The notes beneath the pieces are model-generated. The model was not told the origin of the DNA, ran no database searches, and saw only the letters and a list, made by a program, of their open reading frames with translations. A stretch of 64,000 nt of DNA, taken from an uncultured Siphonobacter sp. Lineage in GTDB: Bacteria > Bacteroidota > Bacteroidia > Cytophagales > Spirosomataceae. Positions 51,966-60,947 of this stretch are shown here, piece by piece. Positions within the stretch are counted from its first letter, which is position 1. Each line of letters starts with the position of its first letter. The stretch is taken from contig CAJYHS010000065.1 in the NCBI GenBank assembly GCA_913774715.1, positions 62,001 to 126,000 on the forward strand, in the 5' to 3' direction. The translations under genes and the position numbers were made by a program.

Positions 51966-53099
51966 TTAGTCGATCAGGCGGAATAAGCGTTTCCAGCGAA
52001 TTTTATTAAGGAAGCTGCCTTCCGGATCGAGTGACATCCAGACGAACACGGCTTTACCTACAATGTGATCAGCGGGTACGAAACCCCAGTAACGTGAGTC
52101 GGCCGAGTTACTGCGATTATCCCCCATCATGAAGTAATAATCCTGTTTAAACGTATAGGTAGAGATTAACTGACCATTCACTTTTACCGTCGTTCCATCA
52201 ATTTCTACCTTATCGTTGTATTCGAAGTTCTCAATGACGTCACGGTATAAAGCAATATTTTCTGTAGTTAACTGAATCGTTTCGCCCTTTTTAGGAATCT
52301 TCAATGGACCGTAATTATCGCGATTCCAGTTAAATAAAGGAGAGTTTGGATAAACGCTCAGGTCTTGTTCGCCTTTAGGATATACCTGGGGTTCCACCTT
52401 AATACCCATCTCCTGGAATTGCTTTACTACCGCCGCACTAGTGGTTATATTATATCCCGTTACGACCGTTTCCTTACGTACAGAGTCAAGTTCATAATGT
52501 TCAGACCAGTTGGGAGATTCAGTCTGGCGATTCCAGATATCGTATTTGAGGAAAAACTTAGGATCTAGCTGTTCTGTCGTAGAAGCATAATAAGGCTGAA
52601 GCATCTTTTCAGGGTTCTCCATAGCCTTTCCATTCACCCATACCTGGGTATCACGAACTTCAACAACGTCGCCGGGAATACCAATGCAACGCTTGATATA
52701 ATTCGGACGTAAATCAGCGGGTAAGTGTAGAGAATCGGGATAATTGAACACTACAACATCGCCGTTTTTCACACTCGAAAAACCGGGCAGACGGTACATC
52801 GGTAACTTCACCCAATCGAGGTACGAATCAATGTTCGTTCCCCAGATTTTCTGGTGGGTTAAGGGAACCTGCAAAGGCGTTTGGGGCGTGCGAGTCCCGT
52901 AATGAAGTTTACTTACGAAGAGGAAATCGCCCACTAACAGGCTGTTTTCCATCGAAGGCGTTGGAATGGTATAAGCTTCCAGAAATAACCAGCGAATGAG
53001 CGTAGCCGCTACCACTGCAAACGTGACCGAATCAATCCACTCGCGAAAGGCCGATTTCTGTTTTTTAGGCTGACCCTGCTGAGCCGTTTTTACTTCCAT
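51966..53099 (-). CDS. lepB: Signal peptidase I
   Basis: A 377-residue inner membrane protease that removes signal peptides of exported proteins. One N-terminal membrane helix spans about 27-46. The catalytic Ser is in IPTPSMENSLLVGDF and the catalytic Lys in NYIKRCIGIPGDVVEV. A large insertion of about 120 residues between the K box and the final GDNRSNSADSRYWG box is usual in Bacteroidota. It ends the parA-parB-DUF5683-dapB-lepB block. Confidence 0.95.
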   Translation of the reverse strand: MEVKTAQQGQPKKQKSAFREWIDSVTFAVVAATLIRWLFLEAYTIPTPSMENSLLVGDFLFVSKLHYGTRTPQTPLQVPLTHQKIWGTNIDSYLDWVKLPMYRLPGFSSVKNGDVVVFNYPDSLHLPADLRPNYIKRCIGIPGDVVEVRDTQVWVNGKAMENPEKMLQPYYASTTEQLDPKFFLKYDIWNRQTESPNWSEHYELDSVRKETVVTGYNITTSAAVVKQFQEMGIKVEPQVYPKGEQDLSVYPNSPLFNWNRDNYGPLKIPKKGETIQLTTENIALYRDVIENFEYNDKVEIDGTTVKVNGQLISTYTFKQDYYFMMGDNRSNSADSRYWGFVPADHIVGKAVFVWMSLDPEGSFLNKIRWKRLFRLID

Positions 53100-53105
53100 T
53101 ATCTT

Positions 53106-53182
53106 TTGTTTTAGTTGTTGGTTGTTAGTTACTGATTGTTAGGTGCATTTTCCAAATAACTAACAACCAGTAACCAGCAACT
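53106..53182. repeat. Imperfect inverted repeat built from the word GTTGTTGGTT/AACCAGCAAC
   Basis: The spacer between lepB and dapB consists of TAGTTGTTGGTTGTTAGTTA-type sequence and, after a short centre, the near-complement CTAACAACCAGTAACCAGCA. It can fold into an imperfect stem. Confidence 0.6.
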
Positions 53183-53185
53183 ACA

Positions 53186-53905
53186 TTACTCTTCTCCTAA
53201 TAAATCGTCCATTCCGAACACCCCTACTTTACCCACCAGCCATTCGGCGGCCACTACGGCACCCAAAGCAAAGCCCTGACGGTTGTGAGCAGTGTGTTTA
53301 ATCTCGATGGAATCTACCTCTGACTGATACGTCACGACGTGCGTCCCGGGTACTTCACCTTCCCGAACGGCATGAATGGGCAAGGTAGTTTGTCCATCGC
53401 CTTCATCCAATACCCATTGGGATAAACGGTTATTAGTTTCCAGAATTCCTTCCGCTAAGGTAATGGCCGTACCGCTGGGAGCATCCAGTTTATGAATATG
53501 ATGAATTTCCGTCATTTCCACGCTGTATTGTGGGTAAGGACCGATCAGCTTTGCCAGTCGCTTGTTGATGCGGAAAAATAGGTTGACACCAATGCTGTAG
53601 TTGGAGGCATAGAAAAACGCTCCGCTAGTCTTCGCCGTCAATTCTTCAATTTCGGTGCGATGTTCAAGCCAGCCCGTAGTGCCACAAACCGTTGGCAAAC
53701 CCTGACCAATGGAATCTTTCAGGTTTTGAAGAGCTGCGGAAGGGTGACTGAATTCAATCACGACATCGGCTGTTGCGGGCGAAAATTCAGCAAAGCTTTC
53801 CCGATTCGTTTCGTCGATCCGACCTACAATTTCATGGCCACGTTCCTGAGCAATGCGTTCAATCACTTTGCCCATTTTTCCGTAACCTAAGAGTACTATT
53901 CGCAT
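53186..53905 (-). CDS. dapB: 4-hydroxy-tetrahydrodipicolinate reductase
   Basis: A 239-residue Rossmann enzyme of the diaminopimelate/lysine pathway. The nucleotide-binding N-terminus is VLLGYGKMGKVIE. CGTTGWLEH (about 72-80) lies in the hinge, and the catalytic region EIHHIHKLDAPSGTAITLAE (about 131-150) has the double His and Lys. It supplies meso-DAP for peptidoglycan. It is flanked by DUF5683 and lepB in the standard Cytophagales order. Confidence 0.96.
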   Translation of the reverse strand: MRIVLLGYGKMGKVIERIAQERGHEIVGRIDETNRESFAEFSPATADVVIEFSHPSAALQNLKDSIGQGLPTVCGTTGWLEHRTEIEELTAKTSGAFFYASNYSIGVNLFFRINKRLAKLIGPYPQYSVEMTEIHHIHKLDAPSGTAITLAEGILETNNRLSQWVLDEGDGQTTLPIHAVREGEVPGTHVVTYQSEVDSIEIKHTAHNRQGFALGAVVAAEWLVGKVGVFGMDDLLGEE

Positions 53906-53925
53906 ATTAATTCTTGTATGAGGAA

Positions 53926-54038
53926 AGTTTGAATGTATTTTGAGGCTGTTTGAATGTTTAAGAACGTGTGAAAATCTTCAAACTTTATTCAAACTAATCA
54001 AACGTTTTCAAACCTGTTTTATCAAACAACATTCAAAC
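53926..54038. repeat. Spacer built from the word TTTGAA/TTCAAA in both orientations
   Basis: Between dapB and the DUF5683 gene the DNA is a chain of GTTTGAATG-type words followed by their complements (TTCAAACT). The stretch forms an imperfect long inverted repeat without coding content. Confidence 0.55.
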
Positions 54039-54042
54039 TCAG

Positions 54043-54657
54043 TTACTTAAATGTATAAACGGCAGTAATGCCGATGGGCGTACTTGCGTAGTCCGTTCGA
54101 ACGCCGGGTTTAAATTTCAGGGAAATATCGTCGGTATTATCAAACGTTTTTAAGTGAGCTGAAACGTTCGCTTCTACTAACTGAAAGGCGTATAAAACGA
54201 CGCAGCCAATAATGGACAAATCGCGTTGACGGCGATATTGTGCAGTGGCTTGTCGTAGCTGATTTTCAGTCAATGACGGATAATAGGTATCGCCAATTTG
54301 AACCGGAACCGTTGTAACTTTCTCATTGATCAGGGTTTGCCACCCTCCGATAGCATCCTTATACCGTATCTGGTTCCAATGAATGGCATAAGCTAACCCA
54401 CCAAAACCAGCATAAATGATCGGAATTGTCCAATATTGACGGATGTAAGCCTGACCCAATCCTGGCAACATCAGTGACCGATAGGTTGCGTAACGGGGAA
54501 CAATGTTTAGAGGCTTTTTAAGCTTACCCTTCGGAGCCGGAATCGTCTTTACCAGCGAGTCTACACCCACTTTGACGATTTCCAGAGAATCCACTTTTTG
54601 AGCAAAGGCCGACTGGGTTAATCCTAAAAACAATACGAAGTAAAGCAGATATCTCAT
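54043..54657 (-). CDS. DUF5683-family protein
   Basis: The ATG at 54657 (MRYLLYFVLFLGLTQSAFAQ...) gives 204 residues with a signal peptide. The core YRSLMLPGLGQAYIRQYWTIPIIYAGFGGL is typical of DUF5683, with further hydrophobic segments consistent with inner membrane association and the outer C-terminal strand GVRTDYASTPIGITAVYTFK. Its fixed position next to parB in Bacteroidota is well known; its function is not. Confidence 0.9.
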   Translation of the reverse strand: MRYLLYFVLFLGLTQSAFAQKVDSLEIVKVGVDSLVKTIPAPKGKLKKPLNIVPRYATYRSLMLPGLGQAYIRQYWTIPIIYAGFGGLAYAIHWNQIRYKDAIGGWQTLINEKVTTVPVQIGDTYYPSLTENQLRQATAQYRRQRDLSIIGCVVLYAFQLVEANVSAHLKTFDNTDDISLKFKPGVRTDYASTPIGITAVYTFK

Positions 54658-54730
54658 GGCTATCGGAAAATGAAAGACCAAAGAACGCTCTGAATTACTT
54701 CGTATCACTTCTAAAAACTGTTAAATATTC

Positions 54731-55642
54731 TTATGATAACTCACCTAAAGCACCAATGATTCGCTCCAGATCCTCCTGATTGGTAAAGGGAATGCGAATT
54801 TCGCCTTTGTCTTTTTCGTCCGATTTAATCGAAACTTTTGAACCAAAGAAAGACGAAAGTCGGAATTGAATATTCCGGATTTCCTGCTTCAAGGGAACCT
54901 TTTTAGTCTTGGCATCGGCCAGTTCCGGATTCTGAATTTTACGCACTTCCTCTTCTACCCGACGTACTGACCAGTCTTCATCGACAATGCGTTTGAACAG
55001 GCTTAACTGTGTATCCACATCGTCAATATTGATAATAGCCCGGGCGTGGCCCATCGAGATTTTATTATCCCGCAATGAAGCCTGAATAACGGGAGGAAGT
55101 TTCAGCAAACGAATGTAGTTATTAACAGTCGTTCGGTTTTTCCCTACGCGGTCACCTAATTCTTCCTGACGAAGGTTACACTCCGAAATCAGTCGCTGAT
55201 AACTCAGAGCGATTTCGATGGCGTTAAGGTTTTCGCGTTGAATGTTCTCAATAAGAGCCATTTCCAGCATCTGCTGGTCATTGGCGGTGCGAACGTACGC
55301 GGGAATGTGCGTTAAGCCAGCTCGTTTGGAAGCCTGCAAACGTCGTTCGCCCGAGATAAGCTGATACTGATCACGACCCAGTTGGCGAACCGTAATGGGC
55401 TGTATAATACCCTGAATTTTAATTGATTCCGCCAATTCCTGCAACGAGTCCTCATCGAAGTGAGTACGGGGCTGAAAAGGATTGGTTTCAATAAAATTAA
55501 CATTAATCTCGTTCATGGAGCTGATATGCTCCAGAGCCGATAGTGGGGTGGCACTAGGCCGGGTGTTTACCGAGTCTGAATCCTGTAATAAGGCTCCCAG
55601 ACCACGTCCTAACCCAACCCGTTTTTTATTGGTGTTATTCAT
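54731..55642 (-). CDS. parB: Chromosome partitioning protein ParB
   Basis: A 303-residue CTP-dependent clamp that loads on parS. The N-terminus KKRVGLGRGLGALL is the ParA-stimulating region. The CTP-binding box is visible as ISGERRLQASKRAGLTHIP, followed by MLEMALIENIQRENLNAIE, the HTH LRQEELGDRVGKNRTTVNNYIRLL, and the C-terminal dimerisation tail. The gene is 64 bp downstream of parA. Confidence 0.96.
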   Translation of the reverse strand: MNNTNKKRVGLGRGLGALLQDSDSVNTRPSATPLSALEHISSMNEINVNFIETNPFQPRTHFDEDSLQELAESIKIQGIIQPITVRQLGRDQYQLISGERRLQASKRAGLTHIPAYVRTANDQQMLEMALIENIQRENLNAIEIALSYQRLISECNLRQEELGDRVGKNRTTVNNYIRLLKLPPVIQASLRDNKISMGHARAIINIDDVDTQLSLFKRIVDEDWSVRRVEEEVRKIQNPELADAKTKKVPLKQEIRNIQFRLSSFFGSKVSIKSDEKDKGEIRIPFTNQEDLERIIGALGELS

Positions 55643-55706
55643 ATCTTCCTTCCCTGTTCAGACTTAGTCGTTCGAGTTTTCGTTGCTCTAAATCCTAAAC
55701 ACGTTC

Positions 55707-56486
55707 TCAATCAATAGTTACTAAGCCGTTTTTGGTAAGAATTTCCCGAGCCAGATTCAGGTAACTAATGGCTCCCTTCGAGTCTGCATCATGGGCAATG
55801 GCGGGAACTCCAAAACTCGGAGACTCCGACAAGCGAATGTTACGGGGAATGATGGTATTAAAGACCATATTCTGAAAGTGAGCCGTTACCTCATTAACCA
55901 CCTGATTGGATAAACGTACCCGCAGATCGTACATGGTTAACAGGATTCCTTCAATGCTCAGGTTAGTATTCAGGCGACTCTGAATAATCTTGATTGTATT
56001 AAGCAGCTTGCCTAACCCTTCCAAAGCAAAGTATTCGCACTGAACCGGAATAATAACCGAGTCAGACGCCACAAGGCTGTTAATCGTGATCAAACCCAGG
56101 GAAGGCGAGCAGTCGATGATTACGAAGTCGTAATTATCCCGAACGGAAGCTAAGGCTTCCTTCATCTTCTCTTCCCTGGTTTTCAGGTTAATCATTTCGA
56201 TTTCAGCACCGACCAGATCAATGTGTGAAGGAATCAGATCCAGGTAATCAATATCGGTTTGAATGATAATGTCGGAGACATTAATTCCATCGACCATACA
56301 TTCGTAGATGGAATTCTCAATTTCTTTCGGATTGAAGCCTAACCCTGACGTAGAGTTTGCCTGTGGGTCAGCATCTACAATCAAAGTCCGGTACTCCAGG
56401 GTTGCCAAACTAGCGGCCAGGTTAATCGTCGTGGTGGTTTTCCCGACGCCCCCTTTCTGGTTGGCAATGGCAATTACTTTGGCCAT
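55707..56486 (-). CDS. parA: Chromosome partitioning ATPase ParA (Soj)
   Basis: A 259-residue deviant Walker ATPase. KGGVGKTTTTINLAASL (about 11-27) holds the signature lysines, DADPQANSTSGLG the switch region and VIIDCSPSLGLITIN the Walker B. Length is right for a chromosomal Soj without N-terminal HTH. It heads the parA-to-lepB row; two parS-like half-sites lie about 60-80 bp upstream of its ATG. Confidence 0.96.
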   Translation of the reverse strand: MAKVIAIANQKGGVGKTTTTINLAASLATLEYRTLIVDADPQANSTSGLGFNPKEIENSIYECMVDGINVSDIIIQTDIDYLDLIPSHIDLVGAEIEMINLKTREEKMKEALASVRDNYDFVIIDCSPSLGLITINSLVASDSVIIPVQCEYFALEGLGKLLNTIKIIQSRLNTNLSIEGILLTMYDLRVRLSNQVVNEVTAHFQNMVFNTIIPRNIRLSESPSFGVPAIAHDADSKGAISYLNLAREILTKNGLVTID

Positions 56487-56547
56487 ACGTTAAACTCGGT
56501 GCGTTAGAATTTCAAAGATGCGAACATTCATGCGGATTGCCTAGAAA

Positions 56548-56567
56548 TGTTCCACGAAAGTTTCACG
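56548..56567. other. Two parS-like half-sites upstream of parA
   Basis: TGTTCCACG followed after two bases by AGTTTCACG: each resembles one half of the conserved parS palindrome (TGTTTCACGTGAAACA), but both point the same way, so it is not a full parS. Confidence 0.35.
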
Positions 56568-56569
56568 CA

Positions 56570-56606
56570 AAAAAAAATAAGTAGACTAATCAACAGTCTA
56601 CTTATT
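56570..56606 (-). terminator. Intrinsic terminator of the radical SAM gene
   Basis: AATAAGTAGACT/AGTCTACTTATT, perfect 12-bp stem with 7-nt loop and a T9 tract on the minus strand, 79 bp downstream of the radical SAM stop. Confidence 0.85.
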
Positions 56607-56684
56607 GAAAATCAGTTACTTATACCTAAAATTACTGATGTTATTAATTTGTGAAGCTCCGCTAAAAGCCTGAAAAAGACCTCA

Positions 56685-57710
56685 TTAACCCCAAACTTTC
56701 GTTCCTTCTGTACAATTTTTGCACATCTCAATTTCGGAGCGGCTACGAATCAGAGAAGCTCTGAACTGCTCGTATGCTTTTGACTTCCAGAGGCTTTTGA
56801 AAGACTGTTCCTTCAAATCACCCAGTCGATACTCAGCATCTTTATCGAAGCAGCAGGGCACAACGAGTCCATCCCAGGTAATGACACAACTATGCCACAT
56901 TTTCCAGCAGTGATCGACAAACTTGTTTTTAATGCGATACTTCCCGTCCGCTTCCTTGGCATAACGGGAATATTTCTCAATCGTTGGAATCAGTGGGTCA
57001 CCGTCTTCGTAATCGTAAATCTGAGCCGTTTTTAAGCCTACCTCATCCACGCCTAACTCAGATGCCAGTTTCTTAACTTCCTCGATCTGATGTTCATTGG
57101 GCTGAACAACGAGAAACTGAAAGATAACGTGCGGCGTTTGCGATTTCAACTCCTTCTTCCACTTCAGAATATTCTTCGTTCCTTCAATGACCTTATGCAG
57201 CTTGCCCCCTACCCGGTATTGCTGATATACCTCCTGGGTCGTGCCATCGATGGAGATGATCAGCCGGTCTAAACCGCTTTCTACCGTTTTTTTCGCGTAA
57301 GAATCCGTCAGGTAATGGGCGTTGGTGGAAGTAGCCGTGTAAATTCCTTTTTGAGAGGCATACTGCACCATATCCAGAAACTGCGGATGCAGGTAAGGTT
57401 CGCCCTGAAAATAGAAAATCAGGTAGAGTAACTCATCCCCGATTTCATCCATCGTTCGCTTGAATAAATCGCCTTCCAGCATTCCCGTCGGACGAGTAAA
57501 GGAACGTAACCCACTCGGACATTCCGGGCAACGCAGGTTACAGGAAGTCGTCGGTTCAAACGATAAGGCAATGGGCAAACCCCGGTGAACAGGCTTTTGA
57601 GTAATTTTGGATTCTATATAGCTGGAGACGACTTTGAGGCCATTCCAAACCCGTTTGGCATTGAGTTTGGAGACAAAATTCAGCCCGTCGACAAGATTTC
57701 GATTGATCAT
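56685..57710 (-). CDS. Radical SAM/SPASM-domain protein
   Basis: A 341-residue enzyme. The N-terminal [4Fe-4S]-SAM motif is CNLRCPEC (CX3CX2C, about 57-64), followed by the barrel segment FYFQGEPYLHPQFLDM. The C-terminal SPASM region has cysteines in DHCWKMWHSCVITWDG, VVPCCFDKD and MCKNCTEG. SPASM enzymes modify peptides, sugars or cofactors; no precursor peptide gene is adjacent and the target is unknown. It is monocistronic. Confidence 0.92.
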   Translation of the reverse strand: MINRNLVDGLNFVSKLNAKRVWNGLKVVSSYIESKITQKPVHRGLPIALSFEPTTSCNLRCPECPSGLRSFTRPTGMLEGDLFKRTMDEIGDELLYLIFYFQGEPYLHPQFLDMVQYASQKGIYTATSTNAHYLTDSYAKKTVESGLDRLIISIDGTTQEVYQQYRVGGKLHKVIEGTKNILKWKKELKSQTPHVIFQFLVVQPNEHQIEEVKKLASELGVDEVGLKTAQIYDYEDGDPLIPTIEKYSRYAKEADGKYRIKNKFVDHCWKMWHSCVITWDGLVVPCCFDKDAEYRLGDLKEQSFKSLWKSKAYEQFRASLIRSRSEIEMCKNCTEGTKVWG

Positions 57711-57814
57711 AGGTCTGTAGCGAACGCAACTATCGCTTCCCTTTCGAGAATGGGATGTTGTGAAGGGCTAACTGCATTTCTTGGTTAATTATTCCAGAGT
57801 CGTTCTGAAATTTT

Positions 57815-59590
57815 CTATTTCTGGGTATCAGACACATCAGTCAGGGTTTTCATAAACTGCACCAGATCGGCTTTTTCCTGAACGGTTAATCCCAACGGCT
57901 CGGGTGGTAAAGTCTGATTTGGTACGTCCAGTCCAATCCCCTGGCCGCCGCCCCGATCATAAAACTCAACGACTTCCTCCAGGGTTTTGAAAACGCCATT
58001 ATGCATATACGGAGCGGTGAGAGCTACATTCCGCAGGGTCGGTGTTTTAAACGCATAACGCAGGACATTAAAATTGGCAATTTTCCCCGCTCCCCAGTCC
58101 GCATCCAGTGCAGGGTGATCCAGATCCGATTGAGCTGGAACGCCTAACACTTCTACATCTGAATGTTCGTACGAAGGGGGTAACATACTATTGGTTAACG
58201 GCATGAAGTGACAAGTAGCACATTTAGCTTTGCCAGCAAAAAGGTTTAACCCCCTTTTTTCTTCGACAGTTAAAGCCTCTGTATTTCCCCGCATGAACTG
58301 ATCAAATTGTGAGTCCAAACGGATTAATGAGCGTAAGTAGGCTGCCAGTGCATTCATTACCTGATCCGACTTTAGTTCGGAACCATAAGTTTTTCTGAAA
58401 GCTTCCTTGTAATTTTTATTACGGGATAACTTCGATACTGCCACCGAAAGCGAACTATTCATTTCGAGTGGGTTTTGCATAACATCCGCAATCTGCATTT
58501 CCAGTGAAGCCGAACGGGCATCCTGGAATAAGGTCGCCTGCAAGGCTACATTCCAAAGCGTGGGAGCATTTCGAGCTACCGTTCCCTGATGGCTCAACGC
58601 CTGACTTTTGGGTAACCCATCCGTAAAAGCCTGACCGGGCTGGTGACAGGTCGCACAACTCCGCTCTCCATTCCCTGAAAGCATAGGTTCATTGAAGAGC
58701 TTTTCGCCTAGGGTAATACGCTCTTCCGTAGCCGGCCAGTCGGGTTGCGGACTGTATAATTCAGGTTGAAAAACGTCTTTATCAAAGATCCACCAGGCAT
58801 CCGTTGCCAGAAAACGACCGTTGTCCCTCAACGCCGGAATACCAAAGCGTTGCTGGTCTTTATGCAAAGATTGTGATAAGGGACGCAGGCACTGGGTAAG
58901 AAACTCAGCCCGATCAAAAGTATCAAAATCGCCTTTTAAAGCAGTTTTCGTTTTTTTTAGGTAAGCTTCGGTTTCCGGGCTTACTTCATACGCATTAATC
59001 AAATCTTCGCAGCCCTCGAGCGAAGCCAGAGCTTCGGGTAAGGAATAATGCACTACGGGAGAGTCGTAACCCGTAATCCCCAGCGTACCCAGGCGAGCCA
59101 ATTCCAGTCGGAGAGCATCCCAAAAATGAACCGTCTGAAGTTCGTTGAGCCAGGGGTGCTTGGCTAATAACCGGGCATTGGCCTGTAGCTCCTGACACTC
59201 CTGCTGTAACTCGTCCAGCCGGGTAGTATCCAGTCGGGGAAAAATAATTTCTTCAATTACCTGAAAACCCGTAGGCTCGATCAGTAGCTGATCTTCCATT
59301 TCTACCTCCTCCACGGGCGGGCCATTTATCTGCCGGGCCATGATGGGATCGTAGCCTTCCACCAGCCATTCAATTCGCTTATAAGCCAGCCGGGCTTTCA
59401 GAAAGGACTCTCGGGAATTAATGGTATCAAGGGGGTAACTCAGTTCGAGACGTTCAGTAGCTCGGTCAAACTCTGCCAGACGCTCCCGAAAACGTTCTTT
59501 CAGATCGTCCGCCCGCCCGTGTTCCGACCTCCACGCGGGCAGAGTAGGCAAGGCAAGTATGAACAGTAAACAAATCCATAAACGGGGCAT
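57815..59590 (-). CDS. Di-heme cytochrome c peroxidase-family protein with long N-terminal domain
   Basis: A 591-residue exported protein (signal peptide about 1-18). The C-terminal ~330 residues are a MauG/CcpA-type di-heme domain with two CXXCH sites (CATCHQPGQAF and CATCHFMPLT) and the final motif TPTLRNVALTAPYMHNGVF. The N-terminal ~260 residues are helical, with YKRIEWLVEGYDP and EPTGFQVIEEIIF, resembling imelysin-type helical proteins, though that is uncertain. It reduces peroxide or oxidises a partner in the periplasm. Confidence 0.9.
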   Translation of the reverse strand: MPRLWICLLFILALPTLPAWRSEHGRADDLKERFRERLAEFDRATERLELSYPLDTINSRESFLKARLAYKRIEWLVEGYDPIMARQINGPPVEEVEMEDQLLIEPTGFQVIEEIIFPRLDTTRLDELQQECQELQANARLLAKHPWLNELQTVHFWDALRLELARLGTLGITGYDSPVVHYSLPEALASLEGCEDLINAYEVSPETEAYLKKTKTALKGDFDTFDRAEFLTQCLRPLSQSLHKDQQRFGIPALRDNGRFLATDAWWIFDKDVFQPELYSPQPDWPATEERITLGEKLFNEPMLSGNGERSCATCHQPGQAFTDGLPKSQALSHQGTVARNAPTLWNVALQATLFQDARSASLEMQIADVMQNPLEMNSSLSVAVSKLSRNKNYKEAFRKTYGSELKSDQVMNALAAYLRSLIRLDSQFDQFMRGNTEALTVEEKRGLNLFAGKAKCATCHFMPLTNSMLPPSYEHSDVEVLGVPAQSDLDHPALDADWGAGKIANFNVLRYAFKTPTLRNVALTAPYMHNGVFKTLEEVVEFYDRGGGQGIGLDVPNQTLPPEPLGLTVQEKADLVQFMKTLTDVSDTQK

Positions 59591-59777
59591 ACATAGCTTG
59601 GGTTTGGGAAGAATGGGCTCGTTTCTTAGTCAAAAGTACCGTTCTTTTTTAATGAAGAAGTCTCCATTCAGGAAAATCATTGTTAAGCTTATTACGTGAC
59701 CGTTCAGGTAGTAATCGACAACATATGGTTATTTATACTCAATTTCAGATCAATTTTATGGATATTTTCAAAACCTC

Positions 59778-60875
59778 ATGTATCCTGAACGATTCTACCA
59801 ACTGGCTTTATGGCTCACCCCCGGCGTAGGTGATATGCTTACGCGTTTACTGGTTTCTCACTGCGGCTCAGCCGAGGCCGTTTTTAAATTACCGCCGGGA
59901 AAACTCCAGAAAATTAGAGGTATCGGCGACTTACTATCCCGAACCATTTCCGCTAAAAATAGCTTCGCTCAGGCAGAGCAAATGTTCCAGCAATTGGACC
60001 AGGGCGGTTATACTTTTCTCTTTTTTACGGACAAAGCATATCCACCTCGACTCAAATCACTTTACGATGCTCCGGCAGTGCTTTTTTTCAAGGGCCAAGG
60101 TAACCTTAATCACCCTCGAACTGTCGGGATCGTAGGTACCCGCAGAGCTACGGATTACGGCAAACGCCTGACCGAAGAAATCGTTGAACAACTGGCTTCT
60201 TACCAGCCTGCCATTATGAGTGGACTGGCTTACGGCATCGACATAACCGCTCATAAAGCTGCCTTAAAATATGGATTACCCACTTTTGGCGTAATGGCAA
60301 ATGGACTGGATACAATTTACCCGGCAGAACATCAGAAAACTGCTTTCCAGATGCAGGAATCTGGTGGGATCCTTTCCGAACAGCCCTTAGGTATCAAACC
60401 TGACCGACGCTTTTTTCTGAATCGAAACCGAATTATTGCCGGACTTTCAGACGTAGTAATCGTCATTGAATCCGCGAGGAAGGGCGGAGCCATGGGAACG
60501 GCTGAATACGCTAATAATTATAACCGGGACGTTTTTGCTATTCCGGGTAATCTGAAAAATCCCGGATCTGAGGGATGTAATTTTCTCATTTATCATAATA
60601 AAGCTCAGCTCTTTCTGGACGTTCCTTCAATGGTGGATAGTCTGAATTGGGGTGAACGATCTGGCCAGCAAAAAGAGCATTTACTGGATTTAAGTATGCT
60701 TTCACAGGAAGAAAGCCAGATTATGAGTTTATTACGCGATAATGGTTCGCAACACATCGACGATTTAGCCTGGAAATCCCAGATGCCAATGTCCCGACTA
60801 GCTTCCCTATTATTAAATTTGGAATTTCAGGGTCTTATCCGCAGTCTGCCCGGAAAAGTGTATGGACTTTCTTAA
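59778..60875 (+). CDS. dprA: DNA-processing protein DprA
   Basis: A 365-residue protein that loads RecA on incoming single-stranded DNA. The Rossmann core is clear: TVGIVGTRRATDYGKR, SGLAYGIDITAHKAAL, NRNRIIAGLSDVVIV and KGGAMGTAEYANNYNRDVFAIPG. An N-terminal helix-hairpin-helix-like region (LQKIRGIGDLLSRTI) and a C-terminal winged helix (SQHIDDLAWKSQMPMSRLASLL) complete the normal layout. It suggests retained natural-transformation capacity, though no com genes are here. Confidence 0.95.
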   Translation: MYPERFYQLALWLTPGVGDMLTRLLVSHCGSAEAVFKLPPGKLQKIRGIGDLLSRTISAKNSFAQAEQMFQQLDQGGYTFLFFTDKAYPPRLKSLYDAPAVLFFKGQGNLNHPRTVGIVGTRRATDYGKRLTEEIVEQLASYQPAIMSGLAYGIDITAHKAALKYGLPTFGVMANGLDTIYPAEHQKTAFQMQESGGILSEQPLGIKPDRRFFLNRNRIIAGLSDVVIVIESARKGGAMGTAEYANNYNRDVFAIPGNLKNPGSEGCNFLIYHNKAQLFLDVPSMVDSLNWGERSGQQKEHLLDLSMLSQEESQIMSLLRDNGSQHIDDLAWKSQMPMSRLASLLLNLEFQGLIRSLPGKVYGLS

Positions 60876-60947
60876 GTTTGGCTCACGGTTTCGATTGATA
60901 AGCAAGGATTCAGTCGTAACCGCCGTTTTAAGAAAAATCAGAGACTA

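Noticed and set aside
56548-56567. Complete parS site
   Set aside because: The two half-sites are direct, not inverted, repeats, so the palindrome required for ParB loading is not present.
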